DNA of 64,000 nucleotides from Cinclus cinclus (Eukaryota > Chordata > Aves > Passeriformes > Cinclidae). Position numbers and translations under genes: made by a program. Location: the NCBI RefSeq assembly GCF_963662255.1, contig NW_026912141.1:72001-136000 (forward strand), read 5' to 3'. How positions within the stretch are numbered: position 1 is the stretch's first letter; each line of letters begins with the position of its first letter. The notes below the pieces were generated by a model, which saw only the letters and a list, made by a program, of their open reading frames with translations, did not search any database and was not told where the DNA came from. Positions 22,065 through 34,475 of the stretch are shown here, one piece after another.

Positions 22065-23443
22065 TGGAAGAAGCAGCCTGTGGCCACGGGCAGAGCTGGT
22101 CAACAGCTGCGCCTAACTTTCCCAAGCTGCGAGAGCATTCTCAGCCGAGTTCTGCTTTGACAGAGCTATTGCTGAACTTTTGCAGTCCCGGAGGCTGCTG
22201 AAACCAAGGCTGTGTTCTGCCTCTTCATTCTTGCCTTCCTGTGCTCCAGCGAGAAGTGAAGCTCTGGCACGGCATTCAGCTTTGCCGCCTCTCTGCACGG
22301 AAAGCACTAGACAGAACTAGTGTGCTTCGTGCATGCTCTCTCCTCGCTTTTATGGTCACTGCTCTGCTTTTTGCTTGGCAGCGTTCCAAGGCTCCACGGC
22401 ATACCTCTTGCACAGCGAGAGGTGGCCGGCGAGGAATACTTGCTGGCTTAAGTCGTTCCATGCTCAAGGCATTCATCAGAGCAGCACAATGCGGGAAAAG
22501 AGGGGGGAACATTGCAGGACAAATTTCTATGCTGGATCATGATTGTCTGCGAGACAGCTCTTCGCAGCGCGAGTATTTGGCCAGGCTGAAATCAGCGCCA
22601 CGGGAAGCCAATCTGACAAGCGGAGTGCAACGAGCGCGGCGATATGGGGCCACTTGGCAGGTGGCCGAAGAAAGATGGCTGCCCCGCGAATGGGGTGCCA
22701 GAAGGCAAGTTTCAGCAGGGCGTTCCGGGCGAGCTTAATGTGTAGCCGCAGTTGTTCTAGGCGAGATTGTAGCCGAGAAGCTTTCCGTCTCCATTCACGA
22801 GACAAGAAAAGCAGAAAGCAATGGTCTAGAGGGTTGAGAAGAAAAGTGCTCGTAGCGAGCTCGTTGCGGCAGAAGCGAAAGCCAGGAGCAGCGTGCTCGC
22901 TGCGAGAAGTAGACGGCGCTTCGCCTCCTTGGGAAGGAAATCGCGTCTGGGCACGAACGGCAGCCAGCGAAGCTTCAGAACAGCAGGCTGTTCTGCTCAG
23001 CGTACGAGCCTGAAGTGAGTGGCAAGGGCTAAGGGGACAGTTCCAAGGCATCTAGCTTTCCTGCTAGCAATGCCATTTCTACCCTGCTGTGGAAAACATT
23101 GTCCTTTGCCCTTCTGCTCCGAGAGGCAGAGAGCACCTCGGCAGACGCAGTGCAGAGGGAAAGGACACAGTATCCGAGGGAGCGTGGCGCCGCTTAGGCG
23201 GGCAAAGCAGAAAGGTGCCGCCCGGCACTGGCTTTGACTCCCTGAGCTTCCTTGCTAGGACAGCAGCTGCCGAAAGCTGGCAACTAGGCTGCCAGAGTGC
23301 AGAATGTAGGCGGTCTGGCACGCCTGCTTGCCGAAAGCCAGGATCAGCGAGACAGCGTGCTAGGCTCTGTTTCACAGCACCTTGGAGAACACGCCCTTGA
23401 AGAATGCCGTCTCTGTTCCGCAAAAGCTCTGCCACAGTGAAGG
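22065..23443 (+). repeat. Unit 17, type TCATACGT with T498/T612/G629
   Basis: Matches unit 2 at all tracked phases and is followed by a near-identical unit 18. Confidence 0.96.
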
Positions 23444-24822
23444 TGGAAGAAGCAGCCTGTGGCCACGGGCAGAGCTGGTCAACAGCTGCGCCTAACTTTC
23501 CCAAGCTGCGAGAGCATTCTCAGCCGAGTTCTGCTTTGACAGAGCTATTGCTGAACTTTTGCAGTCCCGGAGGCTGCTGAAACCAAGGCTGTGTTCTGCC
23601 TCTTCATTCTTGCCTTCCTGTGCTCCAGCGAGAAGTGAAGCTCTGGCACGGCATTCAGCTTTGCCGCCTCTCTGCACGGAAAGCACTAGACAGAACTAGT
23701 GTGCTTCGTGCATGCTCTCTCCTCGCTTTTATGGTCACTGCTCTGCTTTTTGCTTGGCAGCGTTCCAAGGCTCCACGGCATACCTCTTGCACAGCGAGAG
23801 GTGGCCGGCGAGGAATACTTGCTGGCTTAAGTCGTTCCATGCTCAAGGCATTCATCAGAGCAGCACAATGCGGGAAAAGAGGGGGGAACATTGCAGGACA
23901 AATTTCTATGCTGGATCATGATTGTCTGCGAGACAGCTCTTCGCAGCGCGAGTATTTGGCCAGGCTGAAATCAGCGCCACGGGAAGCCAATCTGACAAGC
24001 GGAGTGCAACGAGCGCGGCGATATGGGGCCACTTGGCAGGTGGCCGAAGAAAGATGGCTGCCCCGCGAATGGGGTGCCAGAAGGCAAGTTTCAGCAGGGC
24101 GTTCCGGGCGAGCTTAATGTGTAGCCGCAGTTGTTCTAGGCGAGATTGTAGCCGAGAAGCTTTCCGTCTCCATTCACGAGACAAGAAAAGCAGAAAGCAA
24201 TGGTCTAGAGGGTTGAGAAGAAAAGTGCTCGTAGCGAGCTCGTTGCGGCAGAAGCGAAAGCCAGGAGCAGCGTGCTCGCTGCGAGAAGTAGACGGCGCTT
24301 CGCCTCCTTGGGAAGGAAATCGCGTCTGGGCACGAACGGCAGCCAGCGAAGCTTCAGAACAGCAGGCTGTTCTGCTCAGCGTACGAGCCTGAAGTGTGTG
24401 GCAAGGGCTAAGGGGACAGTTCCAAGGCATCTAGCTTTCCTGCTAGCAATGCCATTTCTACCCTGCTGTGGAAAACATTGTCCTTTGCCCTTCTGCTCCG
24501 AGAGGCAGAGAGCACCTCGGCAGACGCAGTGCAGAGGGAAAGGACACAGTATCCGAGGGAGCGTGGCGCCGCTTAGGCGGGCAAAGCAGAAAGGTGCCGC
24601 CCGGCACTGGCTTTGACTCCCTGAGCTTCCTTGCTAGGACAGCAGCTGCCGAAAGCTGGCAACTAGGCTGCCAGAGTGCAGAATGTAGGCGGTCTGGCAC
24701 GCCTGCTTGCCGAAAGCCAGGATCAGCGAGACAGCGTGCTAGGCTCTGTTTCACAGCACCTTGGAGAACACGCCCTTGAAGAATGCCGTCTCTGTTCCGC
24801 AAAAGCTCTGCCACAGTGAAGG
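23444..24822 (+). repeat. Unit 18, type TCATACGT with T498/T612/G629 and T954
   Basis: A copy of unit 17 with one private change, A954T (24397), which turns the donor-like GTGAGT into GTGTGT and removes a stop in one + strand frame. Confidence 0.96.
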
Positions 24823-26201
24823 TGGAAGAAGCAGCCTGTGGCCACGGGCAGAGCTGGTCAACAGCTGCGCCTAACTTTCCCAAGCTGCGAGAGCATTCTC
24901 AGCCGAGTTCTGCTTTGACAGAGCTATTGCTGAACTTTTGCAGCCCCGGAGGCTGCTGAAACCAAGGCTGTGTTCTGCCTCTTCATTCTTGCCTTCCTGT
25001 GCTCCAGCGAGAAGTGAAGCTCTGGCACGGCATTCAGCTTTGCCGCCTCTCTGCACGGAAAGCACTAGACAGAACTAGTGTGCTTCGTGCATGCTCTCTC
25101 CTCGCTTTTATGGTCACTGCTCTGCTTTTTGCTTGGCAGCGTTCCAAGGCTCCACGGCATACCTCTTGCACAGCGAGAGGTGGCCGGCGAGGAATACTTG
25201 CTGGCTTAAGTCGTTCCATGCTCAAGGCATTCATCAGAGCAGCACAATGCGGGAAAAGAGGGGGGAACATTGCAGGACAAATTTCTATGCTGGATCATGA
25301 TTGTCTGCGAGACAGCTCTCCGCAGCGCGAGTATTTGGCCAGGCTGAAATCAGCGCCACGGGAAGCCAATCTGACAAGCGGAGTGCAACGAGCGCGGCGA
25401 TATGGGGCCACTTGGCAGGTGGCCGAAGAAAGACGGCTGCCCCGCGAATGTGGTGCCAGAAGGCAAGTTTCAGCAGGGCGTTCCGGACGAGCTTAATGTG
25501 TAGCCGCAGTTGTTCTAGGCGAGATTGTAGCCGAGAAGCTTTCCGTCTCCATTCACGAGACAAGAAAAGCAGAAAGCAATGGTCTAGAGGGTTGAGAAGA
25601 AAAGTGCTCGTAGCGAGCTCGTTGCGGCAGAAGCGAAAGCCAGGAGCAGCGTGCTCGCTGCGAGAAGTAGACGGCGCTTCGCCTCCTTGGGAAGGAAATC
25701 GCGTCTGGGCACGAACGGCAGCCAGCGAAGCTTCAGAACAGCAGGCTGTTCTGCTCAGCGTACGAGCCTGAAGTGAGTGGCAAGGGCTAAGGGGACAGTG
25801 CCAAGGCATCTAGCTTTCCTGCTAGCAATGCCATTTCTACCCTGCTGTGGAAAACATTGTCCTTTGCCCTTCTGCTCCGAGAGGCAGAGAGCACCTCGGC
25901 AGACGCAGTGCAGAGGGAAAGGACACAGAATCCGAGGGAGCGTGGCGCCGCTTAGGCGGGCAAAGCAGAAAGGTGCCGCCCGGCACTGGCTTTGACTCCC
26001 TGAGCTTCCTTGCTAGGACAGCAGCTGCCGAAAGCTGGCAACTAGGCTGCCAGAGTGCAGAATGTAGGCGGTCTGGCACGCCTGCTTGCCGAAAGCCAGG
26101 ATCAGCGAGACAGCGTGCTAGGCTCTGTTTCACAGCACCTTGGAGAACACGCCCTTGAAGAATGCCGTCTCTGTTCCGCAAAAGCTCTGCCACAGTGAAG
26201 G
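24823..26201 (+). repeat. Unit 19, type CCATACGT with A665/G978/A1107
   Basis: First of three consecutive units with A665, G978 and A1107, found nowhere else in the window. Confidence 0.96.
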
Positions 26202-27580
26202 TGGAAGAAGCAGCCTGTGGCCACGGGCAGAGCTGGTCAACAGCTGCGCCTAACTTTCCCAAGCTGCGAGAGCATTCTCAGCCGAGTTCTGCTTTGACAG
26301 AGCTATTGCTGAACTTTTGCAGTCCCGGAGGCTGCTGAAACCAAGGCTGTGTTCTGCCTCTTCATTCTTGCCTTCCTGTGCTCCAGCGAGAAGTGAAGCT
26401 CTGGCACGGCATTCAGCTTTGCCGCCTCTCTGCACGGAAAGCACTAGACAGAACTAGTGTGCTTCGTGCATGCTCTCTCCTCGCTTTTATGGTCACTGCT
26501 CTGCTTTTTGCTTGGCAGCGTTCCAAGGGTCCACGGCATACCTCTTGCACAGCGAGAGGTGGCCGGCGAGGAATACTTGCTGGCTTAAGTCGTTCCATGC
26601 TCAAGGCATTCATCAGAGCAGCACAATGCGGGAAAAGAGGGGGGAACATTGCAGGACAAATTTCTATGCTGGATCATGATTGTCTGCGAGACAGCTCTCC
26701 GCAGCGCGAGTATTTGGCCAGGCTGCAATCAGCGCCACGGGAAGCCAATCTGACAAGCGGAGTGCAACGAGCGCGGCGATATGGGGCCACTTGGCAGGTG
26801 GCCGAAGAAAGACGGCTGCCCCGCGAATGTGGTGCCAGAAGGCAAGTTTCAGCAGGGCGTTCCGGACGAGCTTAATGTGTAGCCGCAGTTGTTCTAGGCG
26901 AGATTGTAGCCGAGAAGCTTTCCGTCTCCATTCACGAGACAAGAAAAGCAGAAAGCAATGGTCTAGAGGGTTGAGAAGAAAAGTGCTCGTAGCGAGCTCG
27001 TTGCGGCAGAAGCGAAAGCCAGGAGCAGCGTGCTCGCTGCGAGAAGTAGACGGCGCTTCGCCTCCTTGGGAAGGAAATCGCGTCTGGGCACGAACGGCAG
27101 CCAGCGAAGCTTCAGAACAGCAGGCTGTTCTGCTCAGCGTACGAGCCTGAAGTGAGTGGCAAGGGCTAAGGGGACAGTGCCAAGGCATCTAGCTTTCCTG
27201 CTAGCAATGCCATTTCTACCCTGCTGTGGAAAACATTGTCCTTTGCCCTTCTGCTCCGAGAGGCAGAGAGCACCTCGGCAGACGCAGTGCAGAGGGAAAG
27301 GACACAGAATCCGAGGGAGCGTGGCGCCGCTTAGGCGGGCAAAGCAGAAAGGTGCCGCCCGGCACTGGCTTTGACTCCCTGAGCTTCCTTGCTAGGACAG
27401 CAGCTGCCGAAAGCTGGCAACTAGGCTGCCAGAGTGCAGAATGTAGGCGGTCTGGCACGCCTGCTTGCCGAAAGCCAGGATCAGCGAGACAGCGTGCTAG
27501 GCTCTGTTTCACAGCACCTTGGAGAACACGCCCTTGAAGAATGCCGTCTCTGTTCCGCAAAAGCTCTGCCACAGTGAAGG
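26202..27580 (+). repeat. Unit 20, type TGCTACGT with A665/G978/A1107
   Basis: Same right half as units 19 and 21, but the left half has T122, G328 and C525. Confidence 0.96.
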
Positions 27581-28959
27581 TGGAAGAAGCAGCCTGTGGC
27601 CACGGGCAGAGCTGGTCAACAGCTGCGCCTAACTTTCCCAAGCTGCGAGAGCATTCTCAGCCGAGTTCTGCTTTGACAGAGCTATTGCTGAACTTTTGCA
27701 GTCCCGGAGGCTGCTGAAACCAAGGCTGTGTTCTGCCTCTTCATTCTTGCCTTCCTGTGCTCCAGCGAGAAGTGAAGCTCTGGCACGGCATTCAGCTTTG
27801 CCGCCTCTCTGCACGGAAAGCACTAGACAGAACTAGTGTGCTTCGTGCATGCTCTCTCCTCGCTTTTATGGTCACTGCTCTGCTTTTTGCTTGGCAGCGT
27901 TCCAAGGGTCCACGGCATACCTCTTGCACAGCGAGAGGTGGCCGGCGAGGAATACTTGCTGGCTTAAGTCGTTCCATGCTCAAGGCATTCATCAGAGCAG
28001 CACAATGCGGGAAAAGAGGGGGGAACATTGCAGGACAAATTTCTATGCTGGATCATGATTGTCTGCGAGACAGCTCTCCGCAGCGCGAGTATTTGGCCAG
28101 GCTGAAATCAGCGCCACGGGAAGCCAATCTGACAAGCGGAGTGCAACGAGCGCGGCGATATGGGGCCACTTGGCAGGTGGCCGAAGAAAGACGGCTGCCC
28201 CGCGAATGTGGTGCCAGAAGGCAAGTTTCAGCAGGGCGTTCCGGACGAGCTTAATGTGTAGCCGCAGTTGTTCTAGGCGAGATTGTAGCCGAGAAGCTTT
28301 CCGTCTCCATTCACGAGACAAGAAAAGCAGAAAGCAATGGTCTAGAGGGTTGAGAAGAAAAGTGCTCGTAGCGAGCTCGTTGCGGCAGAAGCGAAAGCCA
28401 GGAGCAGCGTGCTCGCTGCGAGAAGTAGACGGCGCTTCGCCTCCTTGGGAAGGAAATCGCGTCTGGGCACGAACGGCAGCCAGCGAAGCTTCAGAACAGC
28501 AGGCTGTTCTGCTCAGCGTACGAGCCTGAAGTGAGTGGCAAGGGCTAAGGGGACAGTGCCAAGGCATCTAGCTTTCCTGCTAGCAATGCCATTTCTACCC
28601 TGCTGTGGAAAACATTGTCCTTTGCCCTTCTGCTCCGAGAGGCAGAGAGCACCTCGGCAGACGCAGTGCAGAGGGAAAGGACACAGAATCCGAGGGAGCG
28701 TGGCGCCGCTTAGGCGGGCAAAGCAGAAAGGTGCCGCCCGGCACTGGCTTTGACTCCCTGAGCTTCCTTGCTAGGACAGCAGCTGCCGAAAGCTGGCAAC
28801 TAGGCTGCCAGAGTGCAGAATGTAGGCGGTCTGGCACGCCTGCTTGCCGAAAGCCAGGATCAGCGAGACAGCGTGCTAGGCTCTGTTTCACAGCACCTTG
28901 GAGAACACGCCCTTGAAGAATGCCGTCTCTGTTCCGCAAAAGCTCTGCCACAGTGAAGG
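27581..28959 (+). repeat. Unit 21, type TGATACGT with A665/G978/A1107
   Basis: Same right half as units 19-20. Without the three markers it would be the type of units 36, 42, 44 and 46. Confidence 0.96.
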
Positions 28960-30338
28960 TGGAAGAAGCAGCCTGTGGCCACGGGCAGAGCTGGTCAACA
29001 GCTGCGCCTAACTTTCCCAAGCTGCGAGAGCATTCTCAGCCGAGTTCTGCTTTGACAGAGCTATTGCTGAACTTTTGCAGTCCCGGAGGCTGCTGAAACC
29101 AAGGCTGTGTTCTGCCTCTTCATTCTTGCCTTCCTGTGCTCCAGCGAGAAGTGAAGCTCTGGCACGGCATTCAGCTTTGCCGCCTCTCTGCACGGAAAGC
29201 ACTAGACAGAACTAGTGTGCTTCGTGCATGCTCTCTCCTCGCTTTTATGGTCACTGCTCTGCTTTTTGCTTGGCAGCGTTCCAAGGGTCCACGGCATACC
29301 TCTTGCACAGCGAGAGGTGGCCGGCGAGGAATACTTGCTGGCTTAAGTCGTTCCATGCTCAAGGCATTCATCAGAGCAGCACAATGCGGGAAAAGAGGGG
29401 GGAACATTGCAGGACAAATTTCTATGCTGGATCATGATTGTCTGCGAGACAGCTCTCCGCAGCGCGAGTATTTGGCCAGGCTGAAATCAGCGCCACGGGA
29501 AGCCAATCTGACAAGCGGAGTGCAACGAGCGCGGCGATATGGGGCCACTTGGCAGGTGGCCGAAGAAAGACGGCTGCCCCGCGAATGTGGTGCCAGAAGG
29601 CAAGTTTCAGCAGGGCGTTCCGGGCGAGCTTAATGTGTAGCCGCAGCTGTTCTAGGCGAGATTGTAGCCGAGAAGCTTTCCGTCTCCATTCACGAGACAA
29701 GAAAAGCAGAACGCAATGGTCTAGAGGGTTGAGAAGAAAAGTGCTCGTAGCGAGCTCGTTGCGGCAGAAGCGAAAGCCAGGAGCAGCGTGCTCGCTGCGA
29801 GAAGTAGACGGCGCTTCGCCTCCTTGGGAAGGAAATGGCGTCTGGGCACGAACGGCAGCCAGCGAAGCTTCAGAACAGCAGGCTGTTCTGCTCAGCGTAC
29901 GAGCCTGAAGTGAGTGGCAAGGGCTAAGGGGACAGTTCCAAGGCATCTAGCTTTCCTGCTAGCAATGCCATTTCTACCCTGCTGTGGAAAACATTGTCCT
30001 TTGCCCTTCTGCTCCGAGAGGCAGAGAGCACCTCGGCAGACGCAGTGCAGAGGGAAAGGACACAGTATCCGAGGGAGCGTGGCGCCGCTTAGGCGGGCAA
30101 AGCAGAAAGGTGCCGCCCGGCACTGGCTTTGACTCCCTGAGCTTCCTTGCTAGGACAGCAGCTGCCGAAAGCTGGCAACTAGGCTGCCAGAGTGCAGAAT
30201 GTAGGCGGTCTAGCACGCCTGCTTGCCGAAAGCCAGGATCAGCGAGACAGCGTGCTAGGCTCTGTTTCACAGCACCTTGGAGAACACGCCCTTGAAGAAT
30301 GCCCTCTCTGCTCCGCAAAAGCTCTGCCACAGTGAAGG
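28960..30338 (+). repeat. Unit 22, type TGACCCCC with G878/A1253
   Basis: G878 is shared with units 32 and 41, and A1253 with units 7 and 10. The combination occurs once. Confidence 0.96.
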
Positions 30339-31717
30339 TGGAAGAAGCAGCCTGTGGCCACGGGCAGAGCTGGTCAACAGCTGCGCCTAACTTTCCCAAG
30401 CTGCGAGAGCATTCTCAGCCGAGTTCTGCTTTGACAGAGCTATTGCTGAACTTTTGCAGTCCCGGAGGCTGCTGAAACCAAGGCTGTGTTCTGCCTCTTC
30501 ATTCTTGCCTTCCTGTGCTCCAGCGAGAAGTGAAGCTCTGGCACGGCATTCAGCTTTGCCGCCTCTCTGCACGGAAAGCACTAGACAGAACTAGTGTGCT
30601 TCGTGCATGCTCTCTCCTCGCTTTTATGGTCACTGCTCTGCTTTTTGCTTGGCAGCGTTCCAAGGGTCCACGGCATACCTCTTGCACAGCGAGAGGTGGC
30701 CGGCGAGGAATACTTGCTGGCTTAAGTCGTTCCATGCTCAAGGCATTCATCAGAGCAGCACAATGCGGGAAAAGAGGGGGGAACATTGCAGGACAAATTT
30801 CTATGCTGGATCATGATTGTCTGCGAGACAGCTCTCCGCAGCGCGAGTATTTGGCCAGGCTGCAATCAGCGCCACGGGAAGCCAATCTGACAAGCGGAGT
30901 GCAACGAGCGCGGCGATATGGGGCCACTTGGCAGGTGGCCGAAGAAAGACGGCTGCCCCGCGAATGTGGTGCCAGAAGGCAAGTTTCAGCAGGGCGTTCC
31001 GGGCGAGCTTAATGTGTAGCCGCAGTTGTTCTAGGCGAGATTGTAGCCGAGAAGCTTTCCGTCTCCATTCACGAGACAAGAAAAGCAGAACGCAATGGTC
31101 TAGAGGGTTGAGAAGAAAAGTGCTCGTAGCGAGCTCGTTGCGGCAGAAGCGAAAGCCAGGAGCAGCGTGCTCGCTGCGAGAAGTAGACGGCGCTTCGCCT
31201 CCTTGGGAAGGAAATCGCGTCTGGGCACGAACGGCAGCCAGCGAAGCTTCAGAACAGCAGGCTGTTCTGCTCAGCGTACGAGCCTGAAGTGAGTGGCAAG
31301 GGCTAAGGGGACAGTTCCAAGGCATCTAGCTTTCCTGCTAGCAATGCCATTTCTACCCTGCTGTGGAAAACATTGTCCTTTGCCCTTCTGCTCCGAGAGG
31401 CAGAGAGCACCTCGGCAGACGCAGTGCAGAGGGAAAGGACACAGTATCCGAGGGAGCGTGGCGCCGCTTAGGCGGGCAAAGCAGAAAGGTGCCGCCCGGC
31501 ACTGGCTTTGACTCCCTGAGCTTCCTTGCTAGGACAGCAGCTGCCGAAAGCTGGCAACTAGGCTGCCAGAGTGCAGAATGTAGGCGGTCTGGCACGCCTG
31601 CTTGCCGAAAGCCAGGATCAGCGAGACAGCGTGCTAGGCTCTGTTTCACAGCACCTTGGAGAACACGCCCTTGAAGAATGCCGTCTCTGCTCCGCAAAAG
31701 CTCTGCCACAGTGAAGG
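30339..31717 (+). repeat. Unit 23, type TGCTCCGC
   Basis: C525/T688 unit following an A1253 unit, repeating the order of units 7-8 and 10-11. Confidence 0.96.
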
Positions 31718-33096
31718 TGGAAGAAGCAGCCTGTGGCCACGGGCAGAGCTGGTCAACAGCTGCGCCTAACTTTCCCAAGCTGCGAGAGCATTCTCAGCCG
31801 AGTTCTGCTTTGACAGAGCTATTGCTGAACTTTTGCAGCCCCGGAGGCTGCTGAAACCAAGGCTGTGTTCTGCCTCTTCATTCTTGCCTTCCTGTGCTCC
31901 AGCGAGAAGTGAAGCTCTGGCACGGCATTCAGCTTTGCCGCCTCTCTGCACGGAAAGCACTAGACAGAACTAGTGTGCTTCGTGCATGCTCTCTCCTCGC
32001 TTTTATGGTCACTGCTCTGCTTTTTGCTTGGCAGCGTTCCAAGGGTCCACGGCATACCTCTTGCACAGCGAGAGGTGGCCGGCGAGGAATACTTGCTGGC
32101 TTAAGTCGTTCCATGCTCAAGGCATTCATCAGAGCAGCACAATGCGGGAAAAGAGGGGGGAACATTGCAGGACAAATTTCTATGCTGGATCATGATTGTC
32201 TGCGAGACAGCTCTCCGCAGCGCGAGTATTTGGCCAGGCTGCAATCAGCGCCACGGGAAGCCAATCTGACAAGCGGAGTGCAACGAGCGCGGCGATATGG
32301 GGCCACTTGGCAGGTGGCCGAAGAAAGACGGCTGCCCCGCGAATGTGGTGCCAGAAGGCAAGTTTCAGCAGGGCGTTCCGGGCGAGCTTAATGTGTAGCC
32401 GCAGTTGTTCTAGGCGAGATTGTAGCCGAGAAGCTTTCCGTCTCCATTCACGAGACAAGAAAAGCAGAACGCAATGGTCTAGAGGGTTGAGAAGAAAAGT
32501 GCTCGTAGCGAGCTCGTTGCGGCAGAAGCGAAAGCCAGGAGCAGCGTGCTCGCTGCGAGAAGTAGACGGCGCTTCGCCTCCTTGGGAAGGAAATCGCGTC
32601 TGGGCACGAACGGCAGCCAGCGAAGCTTCAGAACAGCAGGCTGTTCTGCTCAGCGTACGAGCCTGAAGTGAGTGGCAAGGGCTAAGGGGACAGTTCCAAG
32701 GCATCTAGCTTTCCTGCTAGCAATGCCATTTCTACCCTGCCGTGGAAAACATTGTCCTTTGCCCTTCTGCTCCGAGAGGCACAGAGCACCTCGGCAGACG
32801 CAGTGCAGAGGGAAAGGACACAGTATCCGAGGGAGCGTGGCGCCGCTTAGGCGGGCAAAGCAGAAAGGTGCCGCCCGGCACTGGCTTTGACTCCCTGAGC
32901 TTCCTTGCTAGGACAGCAGCTGCCGAAAGCTGGCAACTAGGCTGCCAGAGTGCAGAATGTAGGCGGTCTGGCACGCCTGCTTGCCGAAAGCCAGGATCAG
33001 CGAGACAGCGTGCTAGGCTCTGTTGCACAGCACCTTGGAGAACACGCCCTTGAAGAATGCCCTCTCTGTTCCGCAAAAGCTCTGCCACAGTGAAGG
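31718..33096 (+). repeat. Unit 24, type CGCTCCCT with C1024/C1065/G1308
   Basis: Shares the rare right half of units 13 and 14 but has T1352 and no A1353. C122 together with G328 is otherwise seen only in unit 26. Confidence 0.96.
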
Positions 33097-34475
33097 TGGA
33101 AGAAGCAGCCTGTGGCCACGGGCAGAGCTGGTCAACAGCTGCGCCTAACTTTCCCAAGCTGCGAGAGCATTCTCAGCCGAGTTCTGCTTTGACAGAGCTA
33201 TTGCTGAACTTTTGCAGTCCCGGAGGCTGCTGAAACCAAGGCTGTGTTCTGCCTCTTCATTCTTGCCTTCCTGTGCTCCAGCGAGAAGTGAAGCTCTGGC
33301 ACGGCATTCAGCTTTGCCGCCTCTCTGCACGGAAAGCACTAGACAGAACTAGTGTGCTTCGTGCATGCTCTCTCCTCGCTTTTATGGTCACTGCTCTGCT
33401 TTTTGCTTGGCAGCGTTCCAAGGGTCCACGGCATACCTCTTGCACAGCGAGAGGTGGCCGGCGAGGAATACTTGCTGGCTTAAGTCGTTCCATGCTCAAG
33501 GCATTCATCAGAGCAGCACAATGCGGGAAAAGAGGGGGGAACATTGCAGGACAAATTTCTATGCTGGATCATGATTGTCTGCGAGACAGCTCTCCGCAGC
33601 GCGAGTATTTGGCCAGGCTGAAATCAGCGCCACGGGATGCCAATCTGACAAGCGGAGTGCAACGAGCGCGGCGATATGGGGCCACTTGGCAGGTGGCCGA
33701 AGAAAGACGGCTGCCCCGCGAATGTGGTGCCAGAAGGCAAGTTTCAGCAGGGCGTTCCGGGCGAGCTTAATGTGTAGCCGCAGTTGTTCTAGGCGAGATT
33801 GTAGCCGAGAAGCTTTCCGTCTCCATTCACGAGACAAGAAAAGCAGAACGCAATGGTCTAGAGGGTTGAGAAGAAAAGTGCTCGTAGCGAGCTCGTTGCG
33901 GCAGAAGCGAAAGCCAGGAGCAGCGTGCTCGCTGCGAGAAGTAGACGGCGCTTCGCCTCCTTGGGAAGGAAATCGCGTCTGGGCACGAACGGCAGCCAGC
34001 GAAGCTTCAGAACAGCAGGCTGTTCTGCTCAGCGTACGAGCCTGAAGTGAGTGGCAAGGGCTAAGGGGACAGTTCCAAGGCATCTAGCTTTCCTGCTAGC
34101 AATGCCATTTCTACCCTGCTGTGGAAAACAATGTCCTTTGCCCTTCTGCTCCGAGAGGCAGAGAGCACCTCGGCAGACGCAGTGCAGAGGGAAAGGACAC
34201 AGTATCCGAGGGAGCGTGGCGCCGCTTAGGCGGGCAAAGCAGAAAGGTGCCGCCCGGCACTGGCTTTGACTCCCTGAGCTTCCTTGCTAGGACAGCAGCT
34301 GCCGAAAGCTGGCAACTAGGCTGCCAGAGTGCAGAATGTAGGCGGTCTGGCACGCCTGCTTGCCGAAAGCCAGGATCAGCGAGACAGCGTGCTAGGCTCT
34401 GTTTCACAGCACCTTGGAGAACACGCCCTTGAAGAATGCCGTCTCTGCTCCGCAAAAGCTCTGCCACAGTGAAGG
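33097..34475 (+). repeat. Unit 25, type TGATCCGC with T542/A1035
   Basis: Counterpart of unit 15, but with G328 and with G rather than C at phase 1065. Confidence 0.96.

Noticed and set aside
24272..24616. 114-codon + strand open frame unique to unit 18
   Set aside because: Created only by the single change A954T, which removes a stop; it joins two noncoding frames.
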